From positions 10,254,214 to 10,318,213 of the forward strand of contig NC_090964.1 in NCBI RefSeq assembly GCF_040807025.1: a stretch of 64,000 nt of DNA, read 5' to 3'. Made by a program: the position numbers and the translations under genes. The first letter of the stretch is position 1. Each line of letters begins with the position of its first letter. The notes beneath the pieces were generated by a model, which did no database searches, was not told the DNA's origin, and saw nothing but the letters and a program-made list of their open reading frames with translations. This stretch comes from Struthio camelus. Lineage: Eukaryota > Chordata > Aves > Struthioniformes > Struthionidae. This document shows positions 52,801-64,000 of this stretch, piece by piece.

Positions 52801-55800
52801 AACAACGGGACAAACCCAAGATAGTCTATGTTTAAGCATATTTTTCCCTTCACACTGCAGTGTGATGGCTGACAATTCCAAAAAATGACCTACTCCATTC
52901 CTACAAACAAGATGATCTTTGAAAGTGAGGGAACTGGATGAGTTAATAGCTAGGAAACACTGACTATTCTGAGATAGTAACAGATAATAAAGCCCGCCAA
53001 TTTTGCTGAAATTTAACGGCTATGGGGCATGAAGCATCTTCAGAAAGCAATTTACTCTCATTAAAGAAAATAACAAAGAAAAAAATCTCCTCCAGAAGCC
53101 ACGATAATTCAAGAAGCAGTTTGACGACAACCAACAAAAAGCTGAATTGGTGAATGCTCTCTCACACCGATTCTGCCCTACACAGCCCGACACAACCACC
53201 TAAACACCTGAAACCGGCACGTCACTTCTGAACTGGAAGCGCTCCAGGTGAAACAAGATAGGCCAGCGTTCACATCACAAGCGCAGTTGCCAGACCGCCG
53301 ATTTAAACATGTGCACAGGACAAATGAATCACCTCTCCCTGGAGACTCCTGGCGGCTACGATTTGTCATCAAACTCAAAACGTCAGCTAAAGAAACAGAA
53401 AGGAAGAGGTACCACAGCGAGAACTGCCAACGCTCTCTCTCAAACCTCCTGCTGTCACGCTGCTCGGGGAAGTGCAGTAATTCACTCTGTATATTCATGA
53501 AATATCGATCTCCCATCCCCTGCAGGAAAAGACCTGTCACCTAATACAGCATTTCCGCCCAGCTTTCTTTTTTGGGAGGCAAATGCTGTAATGTTGGTCA
53601 CAGTTCTGCTTGACAATACAGCTCTTCCAGCCTGTTCTTGAGCATGAGGTTAAGACAGAGGAATCCAAACTTTGGTCTCCAACACTTGGAGAGAGAAATT
53701 CTAATGACTAGTGCTTCAGAGTGCATCTCTTTGCATCCTCTTGAAAGCACGCACCTTAGCTCCTCCTTGCACAGCACCACTGGTTAAGAGCTGAACTGTC
53801 CAACTGCTTGCTGCTCCCTGTGCATCAGCATCTAGTTTTTGCAGAAAACGTTTTCAGCCCATCTAAGGATGGAGAATGACACTTTCTCCTCAAAAATAAG
53901 ATCAAAATAGACTGTGGGTATTTCTTGCCTAAGTTCTGCAAAGTTGGCACAAAGATTCTTCTTCTTTTTGTGCCTTCCAATCTCCTATCAACCTTTTATC
54001 ACAGGCCTCAGTGCAAGTCTGAGCTTTTATAAATACCTAAGCTAAAAAAATTGGTTCAAGTGAGCAGGATGAGGCTACATCTTTCCCCACCCAAGTAGTC
54101 TACTAGACAATTATTTAATCAGTCATACTTAATCAAAGTTCGTATCTGCTTTTAAATGTGGCTTATGGCAAATTCCAGATCACGTGAAGCGATATTGGAC
54201 ATGACCTAAAAACCTTGATGAACGCTAACATTAAATGAGTAAAACCTCGAGCACGATCTGACTCCTCAGCACGGGAGCATACAGTAACAAACAGGTTAAG
54301 ATCACTATGAGAAAAGAGCAACACCACACAAAGTGTTGCCACACATCTTCCCCAGGCGTATCCAGCTTGAGACAGCGCTGACCAAAGTCAGTAGCTCTTC
54401 CAGATAAAGAGGTAAGATTCCCATTTGAAAAGCTTCCCTAAAAACAGGTGGAGTTCAAATGAAATCAGACCCGATGAGGAGTCATTCGCTCTGGGATTAC
54501 AGGAAAGTTTTGTCAGGCAGATCCAAAACAAACCAGGCATGACAGAACAGGGAGGCTGCTCCTTGAGCGCTGGTCCAGCTCCTCCACTCGGGGAGAGTGT
54601 CTCGCAGTAGGACATGCACTGTCAGTATAGATCTCCCTCAAAGAAGGAAGAAGAAATCAAATAGACTTTCCTTCCATGTGACAACGGCAGCATTTTGGTA
54701 GATTCACAGTATAGCAGCATTAATTTTTACAGACCTGCAACATGAGAAGCTTTGCAAATTTAACAGTTCCATAAAAGAAAAATAAATGTCACAAAATAAA
54801 AGTCCATCAGATAATTTAAAGAGCCAACAGTACACAACTGACAGTTACTCAAAACTACTTAACCTGTAAAAAAAAAAACCCCATGTTGTTTCTCTGCGAG
54901 CCCCTCTGGGGAACAAAGCTGTCTTCAGAAATACGGAAGAGTTTAAACCCAGAAATTTTTTGGAAATATGCAGAGACTCATTCAAGCTTCTCCCCTAACT
55001 AATTAGAAAGGTAGCTTGGAAACGAGAGGCCGAGTTTCTCCAACTAAAAGAAGAGAACAAAAGAATTCAGACTTGTCAGCACAGCACAGGAGACCACGGG
55101 CACCACCACCAGTTACAATACGAAGACATGTCTTAAATCAAACTCTCAGATCTCAAGAAGTGAGCCATGCTTTACAAGCTGGAAGACAACTCCAACAGCC
55201 CCTGCCAAACTCACCTACCAGAAAAACTCCTTCCTGATCCCAACCTCTGGATTAGTTTAATCCTAGGTGTGAGAACAGGCCACAGCCAGCACTTGAGAGA
55301 ATACAGCGCCAGAAGGGATCCTTGCCTACATCCCATGTCCATCTGCAGCCAAACTCCAACTTTTCAGAGACAAAAGACTTCCAGAGACCAAACAATGCAT
55401 CAAGGAAAGAAAATTCCTTTCTGGCCCCACAGGCAGGCAGGGGAAATTCTGAAGCACAGGATTCCAGTAATGTAATTACAGCACAAATACGCAACAACCT
55501 AGTCTTTCTTTAAACTCTTCTGATACATCAACACATTAGATAGCCAAGGACTCATCTCTGGGAGTTCCCTATTTGATTACATAATCACCAACTTAAGCTT
55601 AACCCTTTCATGCTGAAGCACGGGACACATCTGTAAGGCTTTCCAGTCACCACAAAAAAGAGAACAATGCTCCCAGAAGGGCCTAATGTTTCACTGCAGA
55701 GGCCAACTAGAGCATGACACAACACAGGACAAGAACTGAAAAATGAAACTTTGGCATTCTGGAAATACCAGAAAAAGACTACGCTGCTCTTTCAATAGCA

Positions 55801-58797
55801 GATCATGACATATAGAGTTCTTGACCTTGGACTGCAGTGCACACAGAGCTCCCATGAAGTTATGTAGTCATTAGCTTTAAAATCACCATCAGGTAAGATA
55901 TTCATTGCACTAGATTTTATTTTTCATTTATAGCTTAAGTTACTGTGTATATTTAGTGCTCCATAAGTTCAGTGCAGCAGGACTTGCTTCACATGCACAA
56001 AGATTATTGCATGACTCATGCACATGCTGACACATTTTCTTTATGGTGAGACATGCTTGCTGTTTTTAATATAGTTTACTCTTAAGGCCCTAACGACACA
56101 GAAACAAATACTTCAAGTTATCTAGATGGTTAATTCATACTACCATATATGTCATAAAAGCACATTTGATATAAATACCACAAGACCAAAAAGGAATTTA
56201 CCCCACTGACAAGAAGAGAATATTTCATATGGAAAATTACAATAGGCACAGAGCTTCCTCCAGTCTAGCAAGAGCTCCTAGCTGGAGAGCTCACAGGCAA
56301 GAGTGAGGCACAAAACGCAGAAATCCAGAGCACCATCAAATTTCTGCAAATGCAGATAACACTTCCCTTATTAGACTAAATGCAACAGGCAGTTCAGGCA
56401 AAATCAATAGGGTTGTCCTTAATCAAACAGCAGCTAAGTGGCTACAAGGCTTCCCTCTGTGTGGTTTTAAAAGGAGATGATTCTGCAATATCCTGAGGAT
56501 AAAAGGCAGCTGAACATGAGGGTGCTTTTAAGTAATGTGATTATGTGACCAAATCATCAGTGCAGATGCCACAGAGAAACAATAAAAGGATGTAGCAAAA
56601 CACTCCAGCATCAGGGAAACACTTCCTTCATCCCAAATGGTACCGACTGGGGACTTTTCGCTAAAAGGATCTTAGCAGAAGCCCTTCAGGAGAACATACC
56701 AGAAACTAGCCCTACTTTTGTCAACACACCTGAGTCCTGCTCCAGCAGCTGCTGAAACCCGTCAACTAGCAGGATACACGGTTTTGTGAACAAATAGACA
56801 AGTCCCCCCACACAAAACAGGCCATCAGCACCATTAGCTAGAGCTAATGGGGCAGTGAGAACCAACCTGCCCGTGTTATTCAGCGCACTGGATTTCATCG
56901 CTGCTATCTAGCCAGGGCTGCTGATGAGGCTTTAGCTACAATGACAAAATTCAGGTCATCAGGTCTTTGCTGACTGCAGGAATGATGAAAACTAGATCAG
57001 ACTGGGCACAGGCACAAAGCCAAAGACTTTGTAGTACACAAACACCCTTTTTATTTCAAGGAATAAGGGACTTGGCACAAAATGATACCATTGATTTTTC
57101 TTGGTCTAAATCTTACCTATGCACCATGGATCTGCCCCGTCCCTCAGGTTAAACTTCACCTCTGCTACGTGCACACTGCCAGTCTGCTCTTTTACCCGAG
57201 CTCCGTATGAGCTGGAGCACTCAACTAACATCCCTTCTGCCATGGAGAGATCCTATTCCCCCTGCAGCAGGAAGGAGTTTGAGACCCAGATTGCTTAGCC
57301 CCACCATACTCTGCACTAGCCTCTGCTGAGTAATCTCAGCTCCAACACTCACTCCTACTTCATTACCTCCTTTCTGACACCGGGCTATAGCTGAGACTAC
57401 AGCCTGAATGCAATCAAATGCCGAGCGCACCTATGCACGCTGTCAAACAGCAGTGTATGGTAAGCCTATATATTAAGACTCTAAGCCAGTAAAAGAAAAA
57501 ACAAAGGCTTAAGAAAGCCAACTTCAAGCTTAGAGGGTGTTGGAATTTTTTCAGAAATTACTTAATTCCCAAATTTAGGACAGCATATTGCTGCAAATGC
57601 AAATAAACTGCAGTACTAGAAAATGCAGCTCCCTTACCTGCTTTCAGCATGTAAGGAATCTATAACCAGCACAGCTCATCCATATTCACAACCAGACCCA
57701 GTGAACAGATAACACAGTGGACAGGATGACAGGAGGAAGGAGTAACTGGCCAAAATAAAAACAAGTCTAGAAGGCCCTTATGTCCAGAGAGATGGGCAGT
57801 GGGGCAAAGACGAGGCTCCACGGGCTCATTCCAACAGTAAAACGCGGGACCTTTAATACCTTCGCATGGCGCGGCAAGAAAGGATTTTAACTGAACTCTA
57901 ACTTTCAAAGGCCACTGTCAAAAAAAAAAAAAAAAGAAAAGAAAAGCAACTAACAAGAAGAAGAAAGAAGATAATTTAAATTATCTTCTTAGATAATTTA
58001 AAGCAGAAGAAATTTAAAGCATTCCTTATTACTTTATTCAAATGAATTAAGGGAATAACACAGAGGAGACAGGACAAGTTTCTGTAGCTAGCTCCAACTT
58101 TAATAATTTATGGTCCTATTCGTTCTTACTTAGAGCTACAGCCTTCAGCCAGTTACTGCTGGGAGCACCCCAGACTGCCTTCTCCCCAAGCAACTAACTT
58201 CAGACGTTGTCACCCAGCCTGAAAACACAGCCGGCACCAGACAGGAGCCGCTGGCCCCCCAGCACGCTCGCAACCTATCGCTGTGCTGCCAGGAGAGTTG
58301 AGTTAGGCGCTGTCAACAAAATAAAAAACCCCCTAACCATGCTACCGTTATCGACAGGAGGGAAAAAAAAACCCAAAAGGAGCTTCGTTAACCGACTTTT
58401 TCAGCCTAACTGCATAAGCACGCCGCACTACGCCACGGCTAACACCTGACCGGTGAAGAGGCGGCAGCGGGCTAGGCAGCGGCAGGGCTGCCGCGACAAG
58501 AGGGGCAGCCGCCGGGCCGCGCGGAGACCCCCAGAGACAGCCGGGGGGGGGGGGGCAGCTCCGGCTCCCGGAGGGCGGCGAACCGCCCAGGGCTCTTCAC
58601 CGGGCGCCGAGCACCCGCGGGCGCGGACCCGCGCGGGACGAGCCGCCTGCCCCCAGCCGCCGCCGCCGGCCAGCGACCCCTGAGGAGCCGGGCGAGCAGC
58701 GCCGCGCCGCCCCCCCACCCCGGGAAGGCGGAGCGCGGCCCAGCAGCAGGAAGACCCCGAAGCGAGAGGCCCGACCCCCCCCCCCGGCCCTGCTCAC
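46838..58797 (-). other. STK40: STK40 first intron (about 12 kb) with a few bases of 5'UTR
   Basis: The start-codon exon probably begins at 46845 (acceptor CTCTCTTTCAAG). From there to the donor at 58797 the sequence is mostly unique and AT-rich. I see no CR1 copy or conserved reading frame. Open frames such as 48651-49016 (minus), 48045-48596 (plus) and 47618-47905 (plus) match nothing known. An additional non-coding exon cannot be excluded. A 26-bp palindrome lies at 57965-57990. Confidence 0.55.
57965..57990. repeat. 26-bp perfect palindrome
   Basis: The 26 bases read identically on both strands, centred on AATTTAAATT. A further partial copy (agataattta) follows at 57991-58000. It lies in STK40 intron 1 just after an A-rich tract. 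Confidence 0.85.
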
Positions 58798-59250
58798 CCA
58801 TGGCCCCGGGGCCGGCGCGGCCGCCGGCGCCTCCCGCAGCCCCACGCCCGGCCGCGGCCTCCGCTCCGCTCCGCGGCGGCGGCCACCTGACGACGGAAGT
58901 GACGCACCGCCTTCTCCCCCCCGCCCCGCCCCTCGCCGGCCGCCATCCTGCCTCCTGGCGGCCGCCGCGGAGATGGCGGCGGGGACGGCGCGCCTCTGGC
59001 TGGCCCGGGGAGCTGGCGCCGGCCGCCATTGGCGGAGAGCTCAGGTGAGGCGGGAGGGGATCGGCGAGGCGGCAGGATCTGATTGGCTGACTCCCGGAGG
59101 CGAGGCGGGAGGAGGCGAACAGCGGAGCCTCATTGGCCGGAGCAGCGCGGCTCCCTCTGCTGATTGGCTGCCGCTGCGGCAGGCCGTGGATGGGAAGCGG
59201 GTTGGTGGGCAGGCGGGAGATTCGAAACCGCCGTGATTGGGGGAGAGCCG
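58798..59250. promoter_or_regulatory. STK40: STK40 CpG-island promoter with non-coding exon 1
   Basis: A donor on minus (GCCATGG|GTGAGC, gt at 58796-58797) ends the presumed STK40 exon 1 at 58798. Behind it are an ETS/GABP-type CGGAAGTGACG (58894-58904), YY1-type CGCCATCC (58941-58948) and GATGGCGGC (58972-58980). Five ATTGG motifs (CCAAT on minus) lie at 59028, 59082, 59132, 59163 and 59236. This is a TATA-less housekeeping promoter with the start site probably near 58.90-58.97 kb. A plus-strand transcript could also start here. Confidence 0.7.
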
Positions 59251-61040
59251 GGGGCTTTCCAGGGAGCCCCGCCCCCGGGCCCCAGCCCCACCCCCAGAGC
59301 AGGCCGCAGCAGCCGCCCCGAGCCCGGGGCCGGGCTGAGTCAGGGCCCGGAGCGGCCGGCCCGCTGCCTCCGCCGCTTGCGCAAGGCCCGGCCCGGCCCG
59401 GCCCTCCCCGCCCCGTGAATCAGCGCCAGGGCCGCGGCCCTGCGGGGGCTCAGGGGAAGGGAACCCCTCTGCCCCTCGCGCGGGGGCCCGGCCCCCTGGG
59501 ATACCTCCGGGTCAGGGGGGGCGAGTCATGCCACGCCGCTGCCCCGACCAGCTGAGCCGGAGGAGTGAGCAGGCCTCCTGCGCCCGCTGCAGGCGGGGGC
59601 CCCCCCAGGCTTCGTTGCCTCTGGGGCGGGTCGCCGAAAGCTCCCTTTTCAAACCGCCTCGCTCAAGCCCACGCAAAAACCACTCCAAGCCGTCTTCCCA
59701 GCTGGGGCGGCCCAGGCGGCCTGTGTGGAGGTCTGGTGGGTCACCAGGAGCCCCTTTCCCCGCCCCCCGGCGCAGGGTCATCATCCCTCGCTGTGCCCAG
59801 GTTCTGTTCCTCACCCATAGTCGCTCCTGATCTCCACCTGACCGGCACTTCAGGGGACGGTGGGGTACAAGCTTCACCTCCGACTCCTTGGGGTCCCTGC
59901 TCTGCCCCCAGCACTGCAGCCACTCCAGCAAGCCAGGAGGGATGCCCATGCCCAAGAACAGAGCTGCACGCACACACACACACGCAGGGCAACCGCCACC
60001 GAGCTCCATCTCGGAGATGGCCAGGCAGCACTGGGTAACAAAGAGATGCCTGTACCAAATAGGATGAAGTCATCTGTTGACTCTGGCAATGTTTTAGGCA
60101 GACTCTCAGTGGGCTGGGGAAGACTTATGGAGGAGTGAGGAAGCAGAGGAGCTGGCAGCGGTAGCATTTGCTGTGTCCTCGGTGATAACATAGACCTGTG
60201 AATCATAAAAACCCATTTCATTCCCATTCCTTTCACTGTTGCCAATCACCCTCTGCCAACACGAGCCAGGTCTGTGACTCCTTCCTGCCCGGCCAAAAGA
60301 GCCATCCAGGGCTTGTCTGACTCCAGCAACACACCTAGGGGCAGTGACTGCCAACTCCTGGGTGTCTGCCCTTGACACATCTGCTGCCTGGGGACCAGCA
60401 CGTGCCTGGCTCCAGCAGCAGGAAGAGCCCATGCAGACACGAGGGAGCCCTCCTCATCCTCCTGCTGCCACGCGCTAGGCTTTGAGCACAGCTTCCTCTT
60501 CCCAGGACCCTGAGCAGAGCAATCCCTGCACCTTTGCACTTGTCCATGCAGAACAGCACTGCCCCTTCCCCTCTGTCACGCACCTGTTTTGGCCACGGGT
60601 GCAAATGCCCATCAGGGCTGTAGGAGGAGTGAAGCTAGACACCCGTGGGCATCCGAGAAAGCCACCTGGGGAGCTGTAGCCAACAAGCATGATGCACACC
60701 AGCACCTTGTGTTCAATTTGCCAGCTTTGCGGCTCGTGAGTGCCCAGGCTGTCTCATGGCCTCCATCTCCTCCTGACCCCCTTTCCACAGCGCTCAATCT
60801 CCTGCGGACAGAGGTACCCATAGCAGTGGGGTCCCAGTCTCCACTAGCCAGGAAGGCAAAGCTGTGAGAGCAGTAGGATGCCTGTGGGAGACCACAGCCA
60901 AGCAATAACACCAAACTGTGGCTTCTGACCAAAAGGGCTTTGTTTGAGAAGAATGGTGAGCAGTGAGAGAAGGGATACAGAGTAGCTGCCAAGCAAACAG
61001 GAAATGAGCTGGAAAAAAAAAAAAAAAAAAAGAGAAATCA
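59250..61040. other. STK40-LSM10 intergenic spacer
   Basis: GC-rich to about 59.5 kb, then moderate composition. A short (CA)n lies at about 59970-59986 and an A tract near 61013-61031. Open frames on both strands are not family-like. No repeat element or RNA gene was seen. Confidence 0.55.
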
Positions 61041-61293
61041 CAGATCCTTTAAAGCAGGGTTATTCATTAAAAAAATAACCTCGCACTGAGGATCCCCCCG
61101 CTCTCCCATAGGCACCAGCCAGGGGAGAAGCAGAGCCCTGTGTCCCTGGGAGGGATGCCCAGGGCAAGGTGTGGAGGCAGCTGGCAGAAAGTCCCAGTGT
61201 CCTGTCAAGAGGGGACACACCTGTCCTTGCCTTCCCGTGCACGTGGCGCCAGGGTCCGTGCTGGAGCTGGAGATACGGCAGCACCAGGAAGGA

Positions 61294-61665
61294 TCACTTG
61301 TGCCTCGCTCGAGGGAACTCCTTCCTGCCCTTGTCACGGCCTCCAAAATAGCGGATCCTGTGGATTGCCTGCAGCTGACGCTCGATGGTGGCCCTGATGT
61401 CCACCTCGTCGGGGATGTGAACATAGCGGACGTTCCTGCCGGTTATAAAGAGCTCATCCAGGTGGGACACTGTGCCCTGCCTGTCTGTGAAGGTCACCTC
61501 AGACAGGCGCACGTTCATGAAGGCGTCCACGTTGGTGATGCGCCCAGTGGCTGTGCTCTCATCACGGAGGTCCACAGTGGTGACATGGCCGTGCAGGCCC
61601 TGCAGAAGGATGACCAGACTGTTCTCGGCAATGGTGCGCTCCTTGACAGAGTGGCTGACCTCCAT
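61294..61665 (-). CDS. LSM10: LSM10, U7 snRNP-specific Sm-like protein
   Basis: A single coding exon on minus with ATG at 61663-61665 and TGA at 61294-61296. It encodes 123 residues, the same length as human LSM10. Sm1 covers about 14-48 ([27 protein letters not shown]). Sm2 covers about 69-86 ([17 protein letters not shown]), with GRNVR in the nucleobase-contacting position. The C-terminus is basic. LSM10 pairs with LSM11 to replace SmD1 and SmD2 in the U7 snRNP ring, which directs 3'-end cleavage of replication-dependent histone pre-mRNAs. An acceptor (CTGCTACAG) sits seven bases upstream of the ATG at 61673, so the 5'UTR is spliced to exon 1 near 62146. No canonical AATAAA was found downstream; a T-rich stretch on minus near 61031-61013 may mark the end. 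Confidence 0.97.
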   Translation of the reverse strand: MEVSHSVKERTIAENSLVILLQGLHGHVTTVDLRDESTATGRITNVDAFMNVRLSEVTFTDRQGTVSHLDELFITGRNVRYVHIPDEVDIRATIERQLQAIHRIRYFGGRDKGRKEFPRARHK

Positions 61666-62145
61666 CGCGCCGCTGTAGCAGAGGAACAGGAGACGCCATG
61701 CAGCGCTCTGACCAGCACCTGCCTGCCCCACTGCCCGCTCCCCCAGGGGCAGGTCAGCCAGACTCTGTGTCCCGGGGCACATGCTGCGGTGCAGCCACCA
61801 AAGAAATGCACTGCATCTCCCTTGCATGCTTTCACACTCCTCCCCTTGCACACTGGTGTACATACCACCCCCTCTCCCCTTGCACACGCACATAGGTGCA
61901 CACCGCCCTCCTCTCCTTGCACACGCACGTACAAACTGTCTTCCTCCTCTTGCACGCTCACCCGCACGCCCACTCCCGCTGCTCGCACTCTCGCTCTGCA
62001 GGCGCCCCCCCGCACACCCACCCGCCCGCTGCCCCTCTCCCGCGGCCACGCGCCGCTTGGATCCCCGCGCACACGGGCGTGCACGCTGCCCGCCCCCCCT
62101 TGCACGCTCGCGTGCATGTGCTTCCCTCCTCCCCGGCACACTCAC

Positions 62146-62326
62146 CCGCGCGGCCCGGCGGCAGGAAGGGGCGGCGCGGAGCGGCCGCGTGCGCAGTGCG
62201 GCCCCGGCCCCCGAACCGCCCCGGAGCCGCCCGCCCCCGAGCGCCGCCCGCCCGCCCCCGGCCCCGGCGCCGCCCGCCCGCCCCCGGCCCCGGACTCTCG
62301 CTCGGTGCCAGGCTGGGAACAGCGTA
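62146..62326 (-). promoter_or_regulatory. LSM10: LSM10 non-coding exon 1 and CpG-rich promoter
   Basis: On minus a donor (GCGCG|GGTGAGT region, ctcac on plus at 62141-62145) ends a candidate 5'UTR exon at about 62146. The sequence up to the OSCP1 3' end is almost purely CpG-rich. The promoter must lie here or inside the OSCP1 last exon. The start site is not determined. Confidence 0.6.
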
Positions 62327-62332
62327 TTTAAT
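62327..62332 (-). terminator. OSCP1: OSCP1 poly(A) signal ATTAAA
   Basis: TTTAAT on plus is ATTAAA on minus, only 14 bases after the OSCP1 stop. No other AATAAA or ATTAAA is seen on minus before the LSM10 exon. If used, the 3'UTR is only a few tens of bases long. Confidence 0.5.
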
Positions 62333-62346
62333 GGTGCGGCGGGCGG

Positions 62347-64000
62347 TCAGAGCCCGTCCATGAGCGCCAGCAGGTCCTCGCCTTTGGCCGTGCTGGCCGG
62401 GCGCTGCTCCGCCACCTCCAGCTCCCCCAGGATGCGGGCCAGCTCCTCCTGCCGCCCCGGGTCCTGCGCGGAGAGAGACAGCCTCAGCCTGCGCCCCCGG
62501 CCCCCGCAGCCCCGGCGTGCCACAAGCGAGCGCAGGGGTACTGCTCCCCCCGTTAATCTGCCGACAACTGCCTCTCCTGGGCTGACGGTGCTCCCGCCTG
62601 TGTTCCTGACACCGGCTGGGATTCTCCCCTGTAAAAGTACCACAGTATTGCAGCCCTATTCAGAGATGCCCAATTGCCTGTTAAAATTAAGGAGGTGATT
62701 TAAGGGTTTACAGGCATTAGGCATGATCCGGTATGCGTTCTCTAGTCCATCTGGTCTTAAAACTTGTTCTAATAAGTGAGAAAGCTGCAAATATTTGGAA
62801 TTCAAATATTTGAAATATTCAAATATTTCAAGTTCTATTACTCAGTAATTACTATATCTACAAACTTAGTAGACTATATTTCCATTACTTATCACGAGCT
62901 TAACTGAATTTGAACACAACACATCTATATATTTTTAAGTCACTACCACAGGTAAAACTCAGTTCTTAGCAAGGAAAGAACGATTAGAATCAAAAGATCA
63001 GAAATACACCGTACATACCTGAGTGGCTTCTATGTTGATAACTTTGTAAGATAACTCCTCTGGTCTAGTCAATGCTGCGTGCCTTGATTGAAAACATGAA
63101 AAAAGTGCTTAATCTCACGATGACATACCAGTAAGTGATGAAAACAGAATCAGATTCATGAGGCTGCTGTGGACATGAAGTTTAGACAACTTTGCTATTT
63201 TTACTAGGCAAATTAATACATTAATCCCAGTTTGCAGTCTTATCCCTGTCTTGGATTTCTTATGCTAGCTGTAGAACAGTGAGAGTCTCTCTTTAGTTGC
63301 AAATAAAACAAATCTGCAAAAATTTCTGCAAAAAAAATTCTGCAGAAATCAAATAATGAAATGTCTCATTACCCTTTTGCTCCCTGCTAGGAAGCAGCTA
63401 AGGTAGTCAAGCCTGTTAGGCTTATCACCACTGATCAATTGTTAAGATATGTATATTTCAGGAGATAAGTATGTATTCATTTGGGGGATGGGAGAGCTAA
63501 AGGAGCTGAAGGGATGTACGTTGTTTCAGTTCTGTGTGACAGGACCTAAGCACAGATGGTCACAGACTGGTGATCTGCCAGTCTCACTTCAAGGGACAAG
63601 CAGTCCCAAGGACAAGAGCTTGCATCACAAGTGAAACACCAGTAACGCAAATGCGTCTCCTTGCTGCTAGTCCCAAAAAAAAGGTCAAGCCAGGGAAACT
63701 GCTGTTCCTTGTGTTCCTTCAGGGACTATCTGCACCAGGATAAGGAGATACTACAAAGACTGCTTATTCTGTCCCTAAGGCTGTTAAGGCTCAGCTTCAG
63801 TCTCCAGGACTGTCCACATGGGACTAAATCACAAACCCCAACCAAGCACAACTCGAGCATACTCTTCCTCCTCGTCTGTCGTGAACAAGTTTAGTCGAAA
63901 TCCTGTCTCATTGCCACCAGGTTTCTTGATCTCCAGAACTCCTATTAGCCTGGCCAAAAAGTTCATCTCTTCTTTGGCAAGAGGATTAGGGGCTGTATTC
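62347..64000 (-). CDS. OSCP1: OSCP1 (NOR1), organic solute carrier partner 1; C-terminal part
   Basis: Three coding exons on minus: 63863-64000 (continuing past the window), 63019-63082 and 62347-62463 (TGA 62347-62349). Phases agree (GA|G, then CAG|GAC). The translation runs from PNPLAKEEMNFLARL through EIKKPGGNETGFRLNLF and TTDEEEE, then HAALTRPEELSYKVINIEAT, to the C-terminus RQEELARILGELEVAEQ and KGEDLLALMDGL, matching human OSCP1. The protein is known as a partner that raises organic solute transport, and from expression in testis and ciliated tissue. About 106 C-terminal residues are present. The intron between the first two exons, 63083-63862, shows nothing further. Confidence 0.95.
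62464..63018 (-). other. OSCP1: Last OSCP1 intron
   Basis: GC-rich near the last exon, then AT-rich. A self-complementary cluster of caaatatttg-like units lies at about 62788-62833. No other feature was seen. Confidence 0.6.

Overview
The window is a vertebrate nuclear genome segment, most likely from a bird. Genes are split by GT-AG introns, interspersed repeats are sparse and the one clear transposon is a CR1 LINE. The middle third is very GC-rich and full of minisatellites, as on avian microchromosomes. Gene order and orientation are THRAP3(+), SH3D21(+), EVA1B(-), STK40(-), LSM10(-), OSCP1(-), as in human 1p34.3. The species was not determined.

Layout: 1-16110 holds THRAP3 without its N-terminal coding exon(s): nine coding exons, the stop codon and the 3'UTR. 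16115-18776 is the spacer and GC-rich presumed promoter of SH3D21, whose identifiable coding exons run from 18777 to 22363. SH3D21 and EVA1B converge, with oppositely oriented AATAAA signals 16 bp apart at about 22.53 kb. EVA1B has coding exons at 23312-23769 and 24090-24156 and a probable non-coding first exon in a CpG island near 25.76 kb. A G-rich minisatellite of about 1.27 kb separates it from the STK40 3' end. STK40 fills 27.5-58.9 kb with ten coding exons that join into exactly 435 codons, plus a 12-kb first intron leading to a CpG-island promoter. LSM10 has a single coding exon (61294-61665). OSCP1 is represented by its last three coding exons and continues beyond position 64000.

These are mostly housekeeping and regulatory genes and do not form one pathway. 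THRAP3 acts in splicing and RNA processing. LSM10 is in the U7 snRNP that processes histone mRNA 3' ends. STK40 is a pseudokinase scaffold for COP1. EVA1B is a small single-pass membrane protein. SH3D21 is a CIN85/CD2AP-like adaptor. OSCP1 is linked to solute transport and ciliated or germ tissues.

Exon boundaries were read by eye from splice consensus, phase continuity and remembered family sequences; no alignment was run. No unknown gene system was found. The points most worth a second look are the apparently single-SH3 SH3D21, the overlapping tail-to-tail 3' ends of SH3D21 and EVA1B, the GC-AG intron and NAGNAG acceptor in THRAP3, minisatellites that create long false ORFs on both strands, the very short OSCP1 3'UTR next to the LSM10 promoter, and a possible second start codon in STK40.
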